Shown one piece after another: positions 1 to 6,881 of a stretch of 12,077 nucleotides of DNA. Made by a program: the position numbers and the translations under genes. Source of the stretch: Methanotrichaceae archaeon (lineage in GTDB: Archaea > Halobacteriota > Methanosarcinia > Methanotrichales > Methanotrichaceae); NCBI GenBank assembly GCA_013329455.1, contig DUKF01000125.1, positions 910 through 12,986 on the forward strand. Reading direction: 5' to 3'. Numbering within the stretch: position 1 is the stretch's first letter; each line of letters begins with the position of its first letter. The notes below the pieces were generated by a model that worked only from the letters and a program-made list of their open reading frames with translations, searched no databases and was not told the DNA's origin.

Positions 1-2
1 GC

Positions 3-39
3 CGCACGCAATTTGATTTTTGAATCAAAAAAATGTGCG
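3..39. repeat. Imperfect inverted repeat at the left edge
   Basis: The outer arms CGCAC (3-7) and GTGCG (35-39) enclose the inner arms TTTGATT (12-18) and AATCAAA (23-29) with a TTTG loop. The arms are separated by short unpaired stretches. It may be the terminator of a gene left of the window or an operator. No coding sequence covers it that I can support. The function is unknown. Confidence 0.4.
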
Positions 40-291
40 ACTTTTCAGCCTACCGGGTCCCACGACCATAAAACGCATTTCCATCCGGGACACACCCACA
101 ATTAGACTGGAAAAATAAGTTTTTTATATACCATAATTTTTCGGTCAAATCTAACTATTACCAAGAATATATTGTCATCCATTTTTAACGATTGATTTGA
201 GTAGCTTGGAAAGAACGCTGAATAGTTCCAAGAATGTTACTTGTTTGTACCCCATTTCTGCCCCCTTAGAACGGGATAGTTACGGCATATC

Positions 292-300
292 TTATATAAT
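292..300 (+). promoter_or_regulatory. TATA box of the cytochrome bd-like gene
   Basis: TTATATAAT is centred about 36 bases before the ATG at 332, so transcription would start near 322 and leave a leader of about 10 bases. GTGA at 322-325 is the only weak ribosome binding match. The rest of 40-290 is AT-rich, with a second TATA-like stretch at 121-131 and CCAAGAAT repeated at about 161 and 228. I see no gene there. Confidence 0.5.
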
Positions 301-331
301 ATAGTGAACTCTAAGTACTGTGTGACCTGGT

Positions 332-2017
332 ATGAGCGTAACTCCATCTACAAACAACCCTGATCCGGATATAGTACAGCCTCACGCATCAGATGTTCCT
401 GTTTCTGAAGACCCGAACCCTGGCAGATCCATGTGGAAGATTTGGTCCCTGGTAGGTCTTTTTGCGGCGTTTCTCACATTCGTAACGCTTTTCGTGTACC
501 CTAACCAGGAGGGCATGATCTCATCGACCCAACTCCAGATGGGTGCCCTCAAAAACGCTTCATCTGCCTATGCCGAAACTCTGCCGATCCAGGACGTCGA
601 TATCAACAACCAGGGGCGATCGATTTTCATCGCGTTTGTGATGCTCGCCCATGTACTCTTTGCAAACCTCCATCTCGGGGGAAGCTGGATCGCCGCGGTT
701 TCAGAATCGATCTACATCAAAACCCACGTTCGCCGCCTTGATCGGATTGCCAAATCGCTGACCCTTTTCAATGTGATCCTGTTCTCGTTCGGTGCAACAT
801 TTGCGATTGCGGGCGTCCTGTTTTTTATTGCACTATTCCCGGTTTTTGCCACGGACTGGTTCAGGGTTATGTGGTGGCCGTTCTTGATCGAGGCGATCCT
901 GTTTGCCATCGAGATCATGTTTTTGTATACGTACTGGTTCTCATGGGACAAGATTGAAAGGCGTAATCACCAGATCCTTGGTTACGGATATGCGATCGCC
1001 GTCTTTTTCCAGACGTTTATGATCAATATGGTAGCCGGAGGGATGCTTACGCCTGGAGTCACCGAAATCAGCTTTGTGGGCAGCGGACTATTGAGCATCC
1101 CGTATGCAGATGCGATAGACCTCTGGTTCAACCCCACCCTATGGCGCCTCCAGTTCCACCGGGTCTTTGCATCCATATCATACATGGGATTCATTCTCGC
1201 CATGCTCGCTGTCTTCCACTTCCTCGACCGCAAAGGCCTTCGTGACAAGAGATACTGGGACTGGGTAGTCTCCTACGGCATCACCTGGGGACTGTTTGGC
1301 CTTGTCATCCAGCCGGTGCTCGGCATGATCTACGTGCTCCAGATTCAGGGGGTAAACATGACGGCCTTTGACTTCATCATGCATGGTCCGCGGGCATGGG
1401 AGATGCTGCTGATGGCGGGCACGCTCTCATTCCTGTTCCTGACGGTGATACTCTTCTTCATGGAACGGCGGGAACGGTTATTTTCAAAACTGGAAAGCAG
1501 GAGTCTCCATAATCTGTTCAAATTGTTCTTTTTAATCGGCCTTATCTGCCTGTTCATCATTATCCAGCCTTCCTGGCTGTATGCCCCCTTTCAGAGTGAT
1601 CCGGCGGCATGGGCTAATCCCTTGGGATCGATGGACTACAAGTACGTCTCGATCGCAGCATTGGTCCTGATGGGCGTGTTGATGCTCACCATTGACGCAA
1701 TCGTGCTCAGCGACATCAAGGAATCTGACTGGGGGGCCCTCTCACGGGTTTCCCGGTCTGCAGCGATATTTGCAGGCCTTTTGGGGATATTCATCATCGA
1801 GATTATGGGTTTTGTCCGTGAATCAGCCCGGTCCCCCTGGACAGTGTACAATATAATCCCTGTTCCTCCAGGGGACATCCAGTACCCGACGCCGCTTACG
1901 ATCATAAATATTTTCAGCGTCTGGATTATTATCTCGGTGCTGGTCGTGATCGTATTTTGGCTGACCTCAAAAGTCACCGCCCACCACCCGGAAGATGCAG
2001 AGAAGATCAAACCTTGA
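332..2017 (+). CDS. Cytochrome bd oxidase subunit I-like membrane protein (CydA family, divergent)
   Basis: This is a 561-residue polytopic membrane protein that matches the CydA family along its length. An extra N-terminal helix (about 35-56) precedes the usual first helix. Visible equivalents of E. coli CydA residues are His107 (H19, haem b595), Glu194 (E107, 11 residues before W205-D206), His276 (H186, haem b558), Met358 or Met361 (M393), and the block Glu497-x-x-Arg500-x-x-Trp503 (E445, R448 and the GRQPW motif). About 85 residues separate the His186 and Met393 equivalents, against about 207 in E. coli, so the quinol-binding Q-loop is essentially missing. No cydB-like gene follows. The family normally binds haems and reduces O2 with quinol. 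I infer that this protein binds haem, but quinol oxidation and O2 reduction are unproven. A hairpin follows the stop directly. Confidence 0.8.
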   Translation: MSVTPSTNNPDPDIVQPHASDVPVSEDPNPGRSMWKIWSLVGLFAAFLTFVTLFVYPNQEGMISSTQLQMGALKNASSAYAETLPIQDVDINNQGRSIFIAFVMLAHVLFANLHLGGSWIAAVSESIYIKTHVRRLDRIAKSLTLFNVILFSFGATFAIAGVLFFIALFPVFATDWFRVMWWPFLIEAILFAIEIMFLYTYWFSWDKIERRNHQILGYGYAIAVFFQTFMINMVAGGMLTPGVTEISFVGSGLLSIPYADAIDLWFNPTLWRLQFHRVFASISYMGFILAMLAVFHFLDRKGLRDKRYWDWVVSYGITWGLFGLVIQPVLGMIYVLQIQGVNMTAFDFIMHGPRAWEMLLMAGTLSFLFLTVILFFMERRERLFSKLESRSLHNLFKLFFLIGLICLFIIIQPSWLYAPFQSDPAAWANPLGSMDYKYVSIAALVLMGVLMLTIDAIVLSDIKESDWGALSRVSRSAAIFAGLLGIFIIEIMGFVRESARSPWTVYNIIPVPPGDIQYPTPLTIINIFSVWIIISVLVVIVFWLTSKVTAHHPEDAEKIKP

Positions 2018-2046
2018 CCGTGCACCTGCACGGTTTTTAATTTTTT
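2017..2046 (+). terminator. Hairpin plus T-tract after the CydA-like gene
   Basis: The perfect 8-base arms ACCGTGCA (2017-2024) and TGCACGGT (2027-2034) start at the last base of the stop codon and run into a T-rich tract to 2046. It looks like an intrinsic terminator. The T/A-rich tract lies 30-43 bases before the next start, so it could also serve as a poor TATA element for the downstream genes. Confidence 0.6.
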
Positions 2047-2076
2047 GTAGGCTACCTGATATCCCGGAGAAGATCC

Positions 2077-3300
2077 ATGTACAAGACCATTGCCGTCGCA
2101 GTTGACAATTCCGCATGTTCAAAATATGCAGAGAGTATCGCACTTCAGATTGCGCTGACCGGTAAAATTCCAGTCACTGGCATCCACGCCTATACCGGGA
2201 AATTCCACCAGGCCCGTTTCAATGCACTTGAAAGACTCCTGCCGGAGAAATATCTGACTGAGGAAGTGCTCAGCCACCAGCGGGATATCCATTCAGTCCT
2301 CATCGGACGGGGCCTTGAACTAATCTCGCTTGAATACATGAAACGGCTGGGCGATGCGTGCCGGACAGTGAAAATACCGTTTACCGAAAAGATCGTTGAC
2401 GGGAAGAATGCCGATGTCGTCATCAGTGAATCAGAGGATGGCGGGCTTTCGGTGGTTGGTGCAGAGGGTCTTGGACGAGTTGAGGGAATTTCTGGCCTTG
2501 GTAGTACAACCCGGCGGACGCTCCGTCACGGGACGAGTGACCTGCTGATTGCAAAAAAGGAAGGACAGATCGAATCAATCCTTGCCGGGGTTGATGGCAG
2601 CGCTGAAGCGTTCATGATGGTCGGGACCGCATCCGATCTGGCCCGGTCCCTGGGTGCAACGCTTACGCTCGCAGCATGTTTTGATCCCGGCCTGCACCGC
2701 ACGGTCTTTGGTTCCCTGTCTGCTACGCTCTCAAAAGAAACAGAAAACGTCTTTAAGTTCTCCGAACAGGAGCAACTCCATAACGAGATCATTGACCGGA
2801 GTCTTGCCGATCTCTACTCCCGCCACTTGGAGCATGCGACCGATATTGCCAGGGAGCACGGAGTTGAGGCCAAAACCCGGCTGATGCAAGGCAAACCCTT
2901 CCATATCCTCTGCACGCTGGCAGAGGAACTGGAATCCGATCTGATTGTCGTCGGGCACAGCGGGATGCACCGGAGTAGGTACAGTGATATCGGCTCAAAT
3001 ACGGAGCGTGCCGTTGAACTAGCTAAAACCAATGTACTGATTGTGCGGAATCGGAAGGCAAACACACTGGCCACGGACAAAGGGCAGAACGCGTCAAGTC
3101 CTGTCCTGGCCAATAGTACTTCCATTACCGATCAGCCGGCACTTCTCTGGAGTGATGATGCGAAAAAACGCCTCGACAATATTCCCGGATTTGCCCGGAA
3201 AATGACGATTATGGCAATTGAACGCCATGCAAAAGAGCACAAAATTTCTACAATCACTCCGGAAGTCATGAATGCTACACGGAAGAAACTCGACATATGA
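2077..3300 (+). CDS. Tandem universal stress protein with a C-terminal PCP_red-like domain
   Basis: The 407 residues hold two UspA-type domains (about 1-160 and 166-325), a polar linker (about 327-355) and a C-terminal domain (about 357-405). The second Usp domain has the ATP-binding signature G-2X-G-9X-G-S (Gly293, Gly296, Gly306-Ser307). The first has a looser version (Gly128 to Gly142-Ser143). The tail has the pattern W358-S-x-x-A, L366, P370-x-F372, M376, E382-R383, H388, ITP (393-395) and V397, which I read as PCP_red (PF08369), known from the C terminus of the protochlorophyllide reductase B subunit. Usp proteins are soluble nucleotide-binding regulators. The tail suggests a tetrapyrrole or redox link, which is inference. 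GGAG lies about 10 bases before the ATG. The stop overlaps the next start by 4 bases (ATGA), so translation is probably coupled. Confidence 0.85.
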   Translation: MYKTIAVAVDNSACSKYAESIALQIALTGKIPVTGIHAYTGKFHQARFNALERLLPEKYLTEEVLSHQRDIHSVLIGRGLELISLEYMKRLGDACRTVKIPFTEKIVDGKNADVVISESEDGGLSVVGAEGLGRVEGISGLGSTTRRTLRHGTSDLLIAKKEGQIESILAGVDGSAEAFMMVGTASDLARSLGATLTLAACFDPGLHRTVFGSLSATLSKETENVFKFSEQEQLHNEIIDRSLADLYSRHLEHATDIAREHGVEAKTRLMQGKPFHILCTLAEELESDLIVVGHSGMHRSRYSDIGSNTERAVELAKTNVLIVRNRKANTLATDKGQNASSPVLANSTSITDQPALLWSDDAKKRLDNIPGFARKMTIMAIERHAKEHKISTITPEVMNATRKKLDI

Positions 3301-4262
3301 GCGCGACAGTAGAAGTCCACGGCCTCTGTTACCGGCATCCCGGGGGCAGGGGAATTGCTCACATCTCGTTTGAAGCCGGTGCGGGAGAGGTAGTCTGCAT
3401 TTTTGGATGGAACGGTGCAGGGAAGACTACTCTGTTAAAGGTGCTCTCAACGCTGGTCTCTCCTCAAGCAGGATCATATTGCGTCGACGGTTGCGATGTA
3501 ACCCAGAACCGTGAATCGGTGCGCCGGAAGATATTTCCGGTCTTTGATACAAATGCCCATTTTGGTCACCTGACCGGTCGGGAGAATGCCCGGTTCTTTC
3601 TTTCCTTGTATGGGGTTTCGCAGCCAGATCCGCTGGACCAAATTGCTGCGAGTTTCGAACTCGATCTTGATCAGCAGGTCGACGAATATTCCCTTGGGAT
3701 GAAGCGTAAACTCCTGCTTACTGAATCATTTGCAGTCAACAGGAAGGTGCTGATTTTTGACGAGCCAACACTCGGGCTTGATACCGGCATGCGTTCGGTT
3801 TTTTTTGAACGGATCCTCGAGGCTGCAAAGGCAGGTTCGTGTGTTATCATTGGTACAAACAGGATTGAGGATGCAACCTCTGCTGATCGCATCCTTCTGC
3901 TAAATAAGGGAACCCTGTGCCCGGCGGCATCGATCGAGGCACTCGTCGCCGGGATGATTAAGATCAGCATTACACTGGAGGATCGTGAACTGGTTGAGTA
4001 TATCCCGTCAATCGATGAGCTCCCGCAGCTGATCAAGAAAATCCTCAATTTTGGCATCCCCCGCAGGATTGAGATTGGGGAGAACGGGGCTGGGGAATCT
4101 GTGCACTGGACCGAAGAAGCAGAAGACAAACTCCGGTGTGCACCACAATTCCTCCAGGGAATGATCCGTTCCCTTGTCGAACGATATGCCCTGGACCATG
4201 GGTACTGCCGTATCACACCCGATGTGGTAGACGAAGTCAAAGGGAGATTTGAAAAGCGATGA
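3297..4262 (+). CDS. ABC transporter ATP-binding protein with a C-terminal PCP_red-like domain
   Basis: This is a 321-residue ATPase subunit. Residues 1-220 form an ABC domain of the CcmA/ABC-2 exporter kind. It has Walker A (Gly37 to Thr45, core NGAGKTT), a signature-like YSLGM (131-135), Walker B ending in Asp155-Glu156, and a D-loop Leu161-Asp162. Two switch residues look altered: the H-switch histidine is Asn188 (GTN instead of the common TTH), and the Q-loop position appears to be Asp84. After a linker (about 221-267), residues 270-318 form a PCP_red-like domain with the same skeleton as the tail of the preceding gene (W271, A275, P283-x-F285, M289, E295-R296, H301, ITP 306-308). It overlaps both neighbours by 4 bases and presumably powers the permease encoded next. 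The substrate is unknown; export of a haem- or thiol-related compound is a guess from context. Confidence 0.85.
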   Translation: MSATVEVHGLCYRHPGGRGIAHISFEAGAGEVVCIFGWNGAGKTTLLKVLSTLVSPQAGSYCVDGCDVTQNRESVRRKIFPVFDTNAHFGHLTGRENARFFLSLYGVSQPDPLDQIAASFELDLDQQVDEYSLGMKRKLLLTESFAVNRKVLIFDEPTLGLDTGMRSVFFERILEAAKAGSCVIIGTNRIEDATSADRILLLNKGTLCPAASIEALVAGMIKISITLEDRELVEYIPSIDELPQLIKKILNFGIPRRIEIGENGAGESVHWTEEAEDKLRCAPQFLQGMIRSLVERYALDHGYCRITPDVVDEVKGRFEKR

Positions 4263-4858
4263 TGATAATGAATTTTAGAGCACTTGCCGGACAAACGCTG
4301 CTACGGATTATTGCAAAGGCGGCAGTTTCCCTTCTTTTTGTCGGACTGGCAGCTGTTGTCTCCCGCGAGGGTATCGCCCTTGCTATCATGATCATTTTCA
4401 CGGGCGTGACCGGCCCGACCATTCGGCTCGATACGATGAAGATGGATGGAATCTATGACCGGATCATCGTGAGTCCAACATCAAAATCCCGGTTTTTCCT
4501 TGGATTTGCCGGGCACTGGGTTATCGCAGTGCACCTACCACTTATTCCTGCCATTGCTGTTGTATTGATACTTAAGGGTCCGGTCACGATCATATTCATC
4601 ATTTTGGGAACGGTTCTTGCCGTAGCGCTCGGGACACTGGCTGGGGTTGTGTCGCGGGGATTATCTGAAGCTCACCTCGCAGCACTTCTCACATCCGGTC
4701 TGCTCATTCCCCTTTCCTTAATCAGGACTCCGGTAGCCGGATTCATCCCGTATACGAACATTTCAGCACCCTCATTTGAGCCTGCTGCCCTCATTGCCGC
4801 CGCCATCCTCCCAGCTATCGCCATCGTTGTGCTCGCCCTTGCCGTATCCCGTTCCTGA
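4259..4858 (+). CDS. ABC-2-type transporter membrane subunit
   Basis: This is a hydrophobic protein of 199 residues with about six membrane segments (roughly 14-34, 38-54, 81-105, 110-130, 138-157, 174-196). The cytoplasmic stretch around 60-80 (MDGIYDRIIVSP, then K76-S77-R78) resembles the family pattern, in which an E-x-G-T-hydrophobic-[ED]-R-hydrophobic segment and [TS]-P precede the next helix in ABC-2 permeases such as CcmB and NosY. It starts inside the end of the ATPase gene. ATGs at 4259, 4262 and 4268 are possible, and GGGAG near 4243 fits any of them loosely. It is short for the family, so it probably works as a dimer with the ATPase. No periplasmic binding protein is encoded nearby, which fits an exporter. 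The cargo is unknown. Confidence 0.75.
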   Translation: MMIMNFRALAGQTLLRIIAKAAVSLLFVGLAAVVSREGIALAIMIIFTGVTGPTIRLDTMKMDGIYDRIIVSPTSKSRFFLGFAGHWVIAVHLPLIPAIAVVLILKGPVTIIFIILGTVLAVALGTLAGVVSRGLSEAHLAALLTSGLLIPLSLIRTPVAGFIPYTNISAPSFEPAALIAAAILPAIAIVVLALAVSRS

Positions 4859-4876
4859 AATACACCCGTGAGAAGT

Positions 4877-4931
4877 TTGCTCATTTGACAAACCTGTCGC
4901 AAAATCAGTATTTTGATATGAAAATGAGCAA
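4877..4931. repeat. Three-armed inverted repeat after the ABC cassette
   Basis: A perfect 10-base outer stem, TTGCTCATTT (4877-4886) with AAATGAGCAA (4922-4931), encloses two small hairpins: GACA/TGTC (4887-4890, 4895-4898) and CAAAAT/ATTTTG (4900-4905, 4910-4915). The element starts 19 bases after the permease stop and sits at the composition boundary. It has no T-tract, so it is not a typical terminator. It could be an RNA 3' end structure, a recombination or attachment site, or a small repeat element. Confidence 0.5.
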
Positions 4932-4957
4932 CTATTCAGCCCACCACGTCGTCCTCA

Positions 4958-5033
4958 ACCCCTGCTGGGGTCCGCGATCTCGCGGCCGTTTCCACGTTGT
5001 TCCCTCCGGACTTCTCCAAGGAGAGCCGGTCCG
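4958..5033. other. Three consecutive GC-rich hairpins in the intergenic gap
   Basis: Stems are ACCCC/GGGGT (4958-4962, 4967-4971), CCGCGA/TCGCGG (4972-4977, 4980-4985) and CGGAC/GTCCG (5007-5011, 5029-5033) with an inner TCTCC/GGAGA. They end before the TATA box of the adenine deaminase gene, so they are probably not in its leader. They may be the 3' end of a lost or unseen transcript. No open reading frame here is convincing. Confidence 0.35.
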
Positions 5034-5053
5034 CTCAAGAGGTCGGCGGAAAA

Positions 5054-5061
5054 GGATAAAA
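5054..5061 (+). promoter_or_regulatory. Probable TATA box of the adenine deaminase gene
   Basis: The A-rich stretch at 5050-5061 contains GGATAAAA. The predicted start of transcription near 5084 leaves a leader of about 30 bases that ends in the ribosome binding site GGTGA (5105-5109), 5 bases before the ATG. The same GATAAA core recurs at the two promoters near 11,477 and 11,504. Confidence 0.4.
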
Positions 5062-5114
5062 CCGGTCTTGACCTTGGAACTCGAACGAAAGTAGACTTCT
5101 GGCCGGTGAACTAG

Positions 5115-6860
5115 ATGAAGCTTGAAGAACTGATCGCCGCTGCCCGCGGTGAGGTGGAGGTCGACCTCCTTCTGGAGGGCGCAGATATCGTGAACACCCT
5201 CTCTGGCGAGCGGTACAGATCGGACGTTGCGATCCACGAGGACATTGTGGTGGGGTTCGACTGCTCCAGCTCGCGGAAGACCTTCGACCTCTCAGGAAAA
5301 GTGCTGGCACCGGGGTTCATAGACGGGCACGTCCACATCGAGTCCGCCATGGTGACGATCCCCGAGTACGCGAGAGCCGTCGTTCCCAGAGGCACGACGA
5401 CGGTGGTGGCAGACCCCCACGAGATCGCAAACGTCCTGGGGCTGGAGGGGATAAGGTACATGCTCGACTGCACCAGACTTTCGCCCCTGGACGTTCGCAT
5501 CATGCTCCCCTCATGCGTTCCGGCAACTCACCTTGAGACCTCGGGCGCCTCTCTCGACGCCGAAGCCCTCTCGAAGCTGATCGACGAAGATGGAGTTTTG
5601 GGGATAGCCGAGATGATGAACTACCCGGGGGTCATATTCAAAGATCCGCAGGTCCTCGCGAAGATAAGGCTCGCAGGCGAGAAAAGGGTTGACGGCCACT
5701 GCCCGCTCCTTTCAGGAAGGGACCTTGCAGCCTACGTCGCCGCAGGGATAGGGTCAGACCACGAGTGCACATCCCTCGAAGAGGCCCGCGAGAAACTTCG
5801 GCTCGGTATGAGGATCATGATCCGGGAGGGTACGGCCGCAAAGAACCTCGACGACCTCCTCCCCCTGGTAAACGATGTCAATTCCAGGCGTTTCCTATTC
5901 GTCTCGGACGATCGACACCCCTCCGACATTCTTCGGGAAGGTCACATTGACTCCATGGTCAGGAGGGCCGTCGAGTCTGGCCTCGACCCGATCGCCGCGA
6001 TCCAGATCGCGAGCCTCAACGCCGCTGAGTACTTCGGCCTTAGTAACCTGGGGGCCATCGCTCCGGGCCGCAGGGCCGACATCGTCGTTTTGGACGACCT
6101 TGAGAAATTAGAGGTCCTGAAAGTTCTGAAGGACGGAAAGGTCGTCGCCGAAGGCGGCCGCTTGATCGCACCTCTCAGAAAAGCTCAAAGACCCGCATTG
6201 GCCTCGATGCAGGTCGGCCAGATCGGTCCCAAATCGTTCGATATAAAGGCAGAGGGCGACCTGGCGAGGGTCATCGGAATCGTGCCAAACCAGATAATAA
6301 CCAGATCTCTGAGACTCCAGCCGAAGATCGTCGATGGATATGTTGTCGCAGACGTCGAGAGGGACGTTCTGAAGATGGCCGTCGTCGAGAGGCACAGGGG
6401 AACAGGGAACGTGGGACTCGCCCTGGTTTCGGGATTCGGCCTCGCGAGGGGGGCGATCGCGACCTCCGTCGCCCACGACTCTCACAACATTGCCGCCGTC
6501 GGAACCGATTCCGAGGAGATTTTTCGGGCGGTTTCGGCGGTGAGGGAGATGGAGGGCGGCCTCGTCGTTGTGGACCAAGGAGTTGTCACGGCATCCCTCC
6601 CGCTCCCGATAGCTGGCCTCCTCTCAGACCGATCGATGGACGAGGTCGTCAAGAAGATCGAAGAGGTGGTGGAGGCAGCAAAAGATCTTGGCTCGACCCT
6701 GGAAGACCCATTCATGACACTCTCCTTCCTCTGCCTCCCGGTGATCCCCGAGCTGAAGCTGACCGACAGAGGGCTTGTGGACATGAACAGGTTCGACTTC
6801 GTTCCCCTATTTTTGGCGGAGGGGGAAGAGGACCAGGCCTCGCCTTTTGAGGGAAGGTGA
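5115..6860 (+). CDS. ade: Adenine deaminase
   Basis: This enzyme deaminates adenine to hypoxanthine and ammonia in purine salvage, in the cytoplasm. At 581 residues it is full length for the AdeC family (588 in E. coli). It belongs to the amidohydrolase superfamily. The metal-binding motif GHVHIES is at 71-77 (His72, His74), ADPHE at 99-103, GHCP at 194-197, SDHE at 214-217 and SDDRHPSD at 264-271, all typical of adenine deaminases. The C-terminal third (about 370-575) matches the adenine deaminase C-terminal domain. The start is set by GGTGA at 5105-5109. The radical SAM gene follows 21 bases after the stop, so the two are probably co-transcribed, though no functional link is obvious. By hand count about 12 of the first 22 arginine codons are AGA or AGG, unlike the genes to the left. 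Confidence 0.95.
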   Translation: MKLEELIAAARGEVEVDLLLEGADIVNTLSGERYRSDVAIHEDIVVGFDCSSSRKTFDLSGKVLAPGFIDGHVHIESAMVTIPEYARAVVPRGTTTVVADPHEIANVLGLEGIRYMLDCTRLSPLDVRIMLPSCVPATHLETSGASLDAEALSKLIDEDGVLGIAEMMNYPGVIFKDPQVLAKIRLAGEKRVDGHCPLLSGRDLAAYVAAGIGSDHECTSLEEAREKLRLGMRIMIREGTAAKNLDDLLPLVNDVNSRRFLFVSDDRHPSDILREGHIDSMVRRAVESGLDPIAAIQIASLNAAEYFGLSNLGAIAPGRRADIVVLDDLEKLEVLKVLKDGKVVAEGGRLIAPLRKAQRPALASMQVGQIGPKSFDIKAEGDLARVIGIVPNQIITRSLRLQPKIVDGYVVADVERDVLKMAVVERHRGTGNVGLALVSGFGLARGAIATSVAHDSHNIAAVGTDSEEIFRAVSAVREMEGGLVVVDQGVVTASLPLPIAGLLSDRSMDEVVKKIEEVVEAAKDLGSTLEDPFMTLSFLCLPVIPELKLTDRGLVDMNRFDFVPLFLAEGEEDQASPFEGR

Positions 6861-6881
6861 GGGGGTATCAAGGCGAAGAAG

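Noticed and set aside
25..84. A 19-codon minus-strand frame downstream of a TATA-like stretch at 121-131
   Set aside because: It is too short, without a ribosome binding site, and ends inside the left inverted repeat.
3671..4294. A 207-codon open frame on the minus strand
   Set aside because: It is the shadow of the ABC ATPase gene. Its translation is rich in Ser, Arg and Ile without any motif, and it has no ribosome binding site that I can see.
4885..5094. A 69-codon plus-strand frame in the gap before ade
   Set aside because: It runs across the inverted repeats, is basic without any family features, and has no ribosome binding site.
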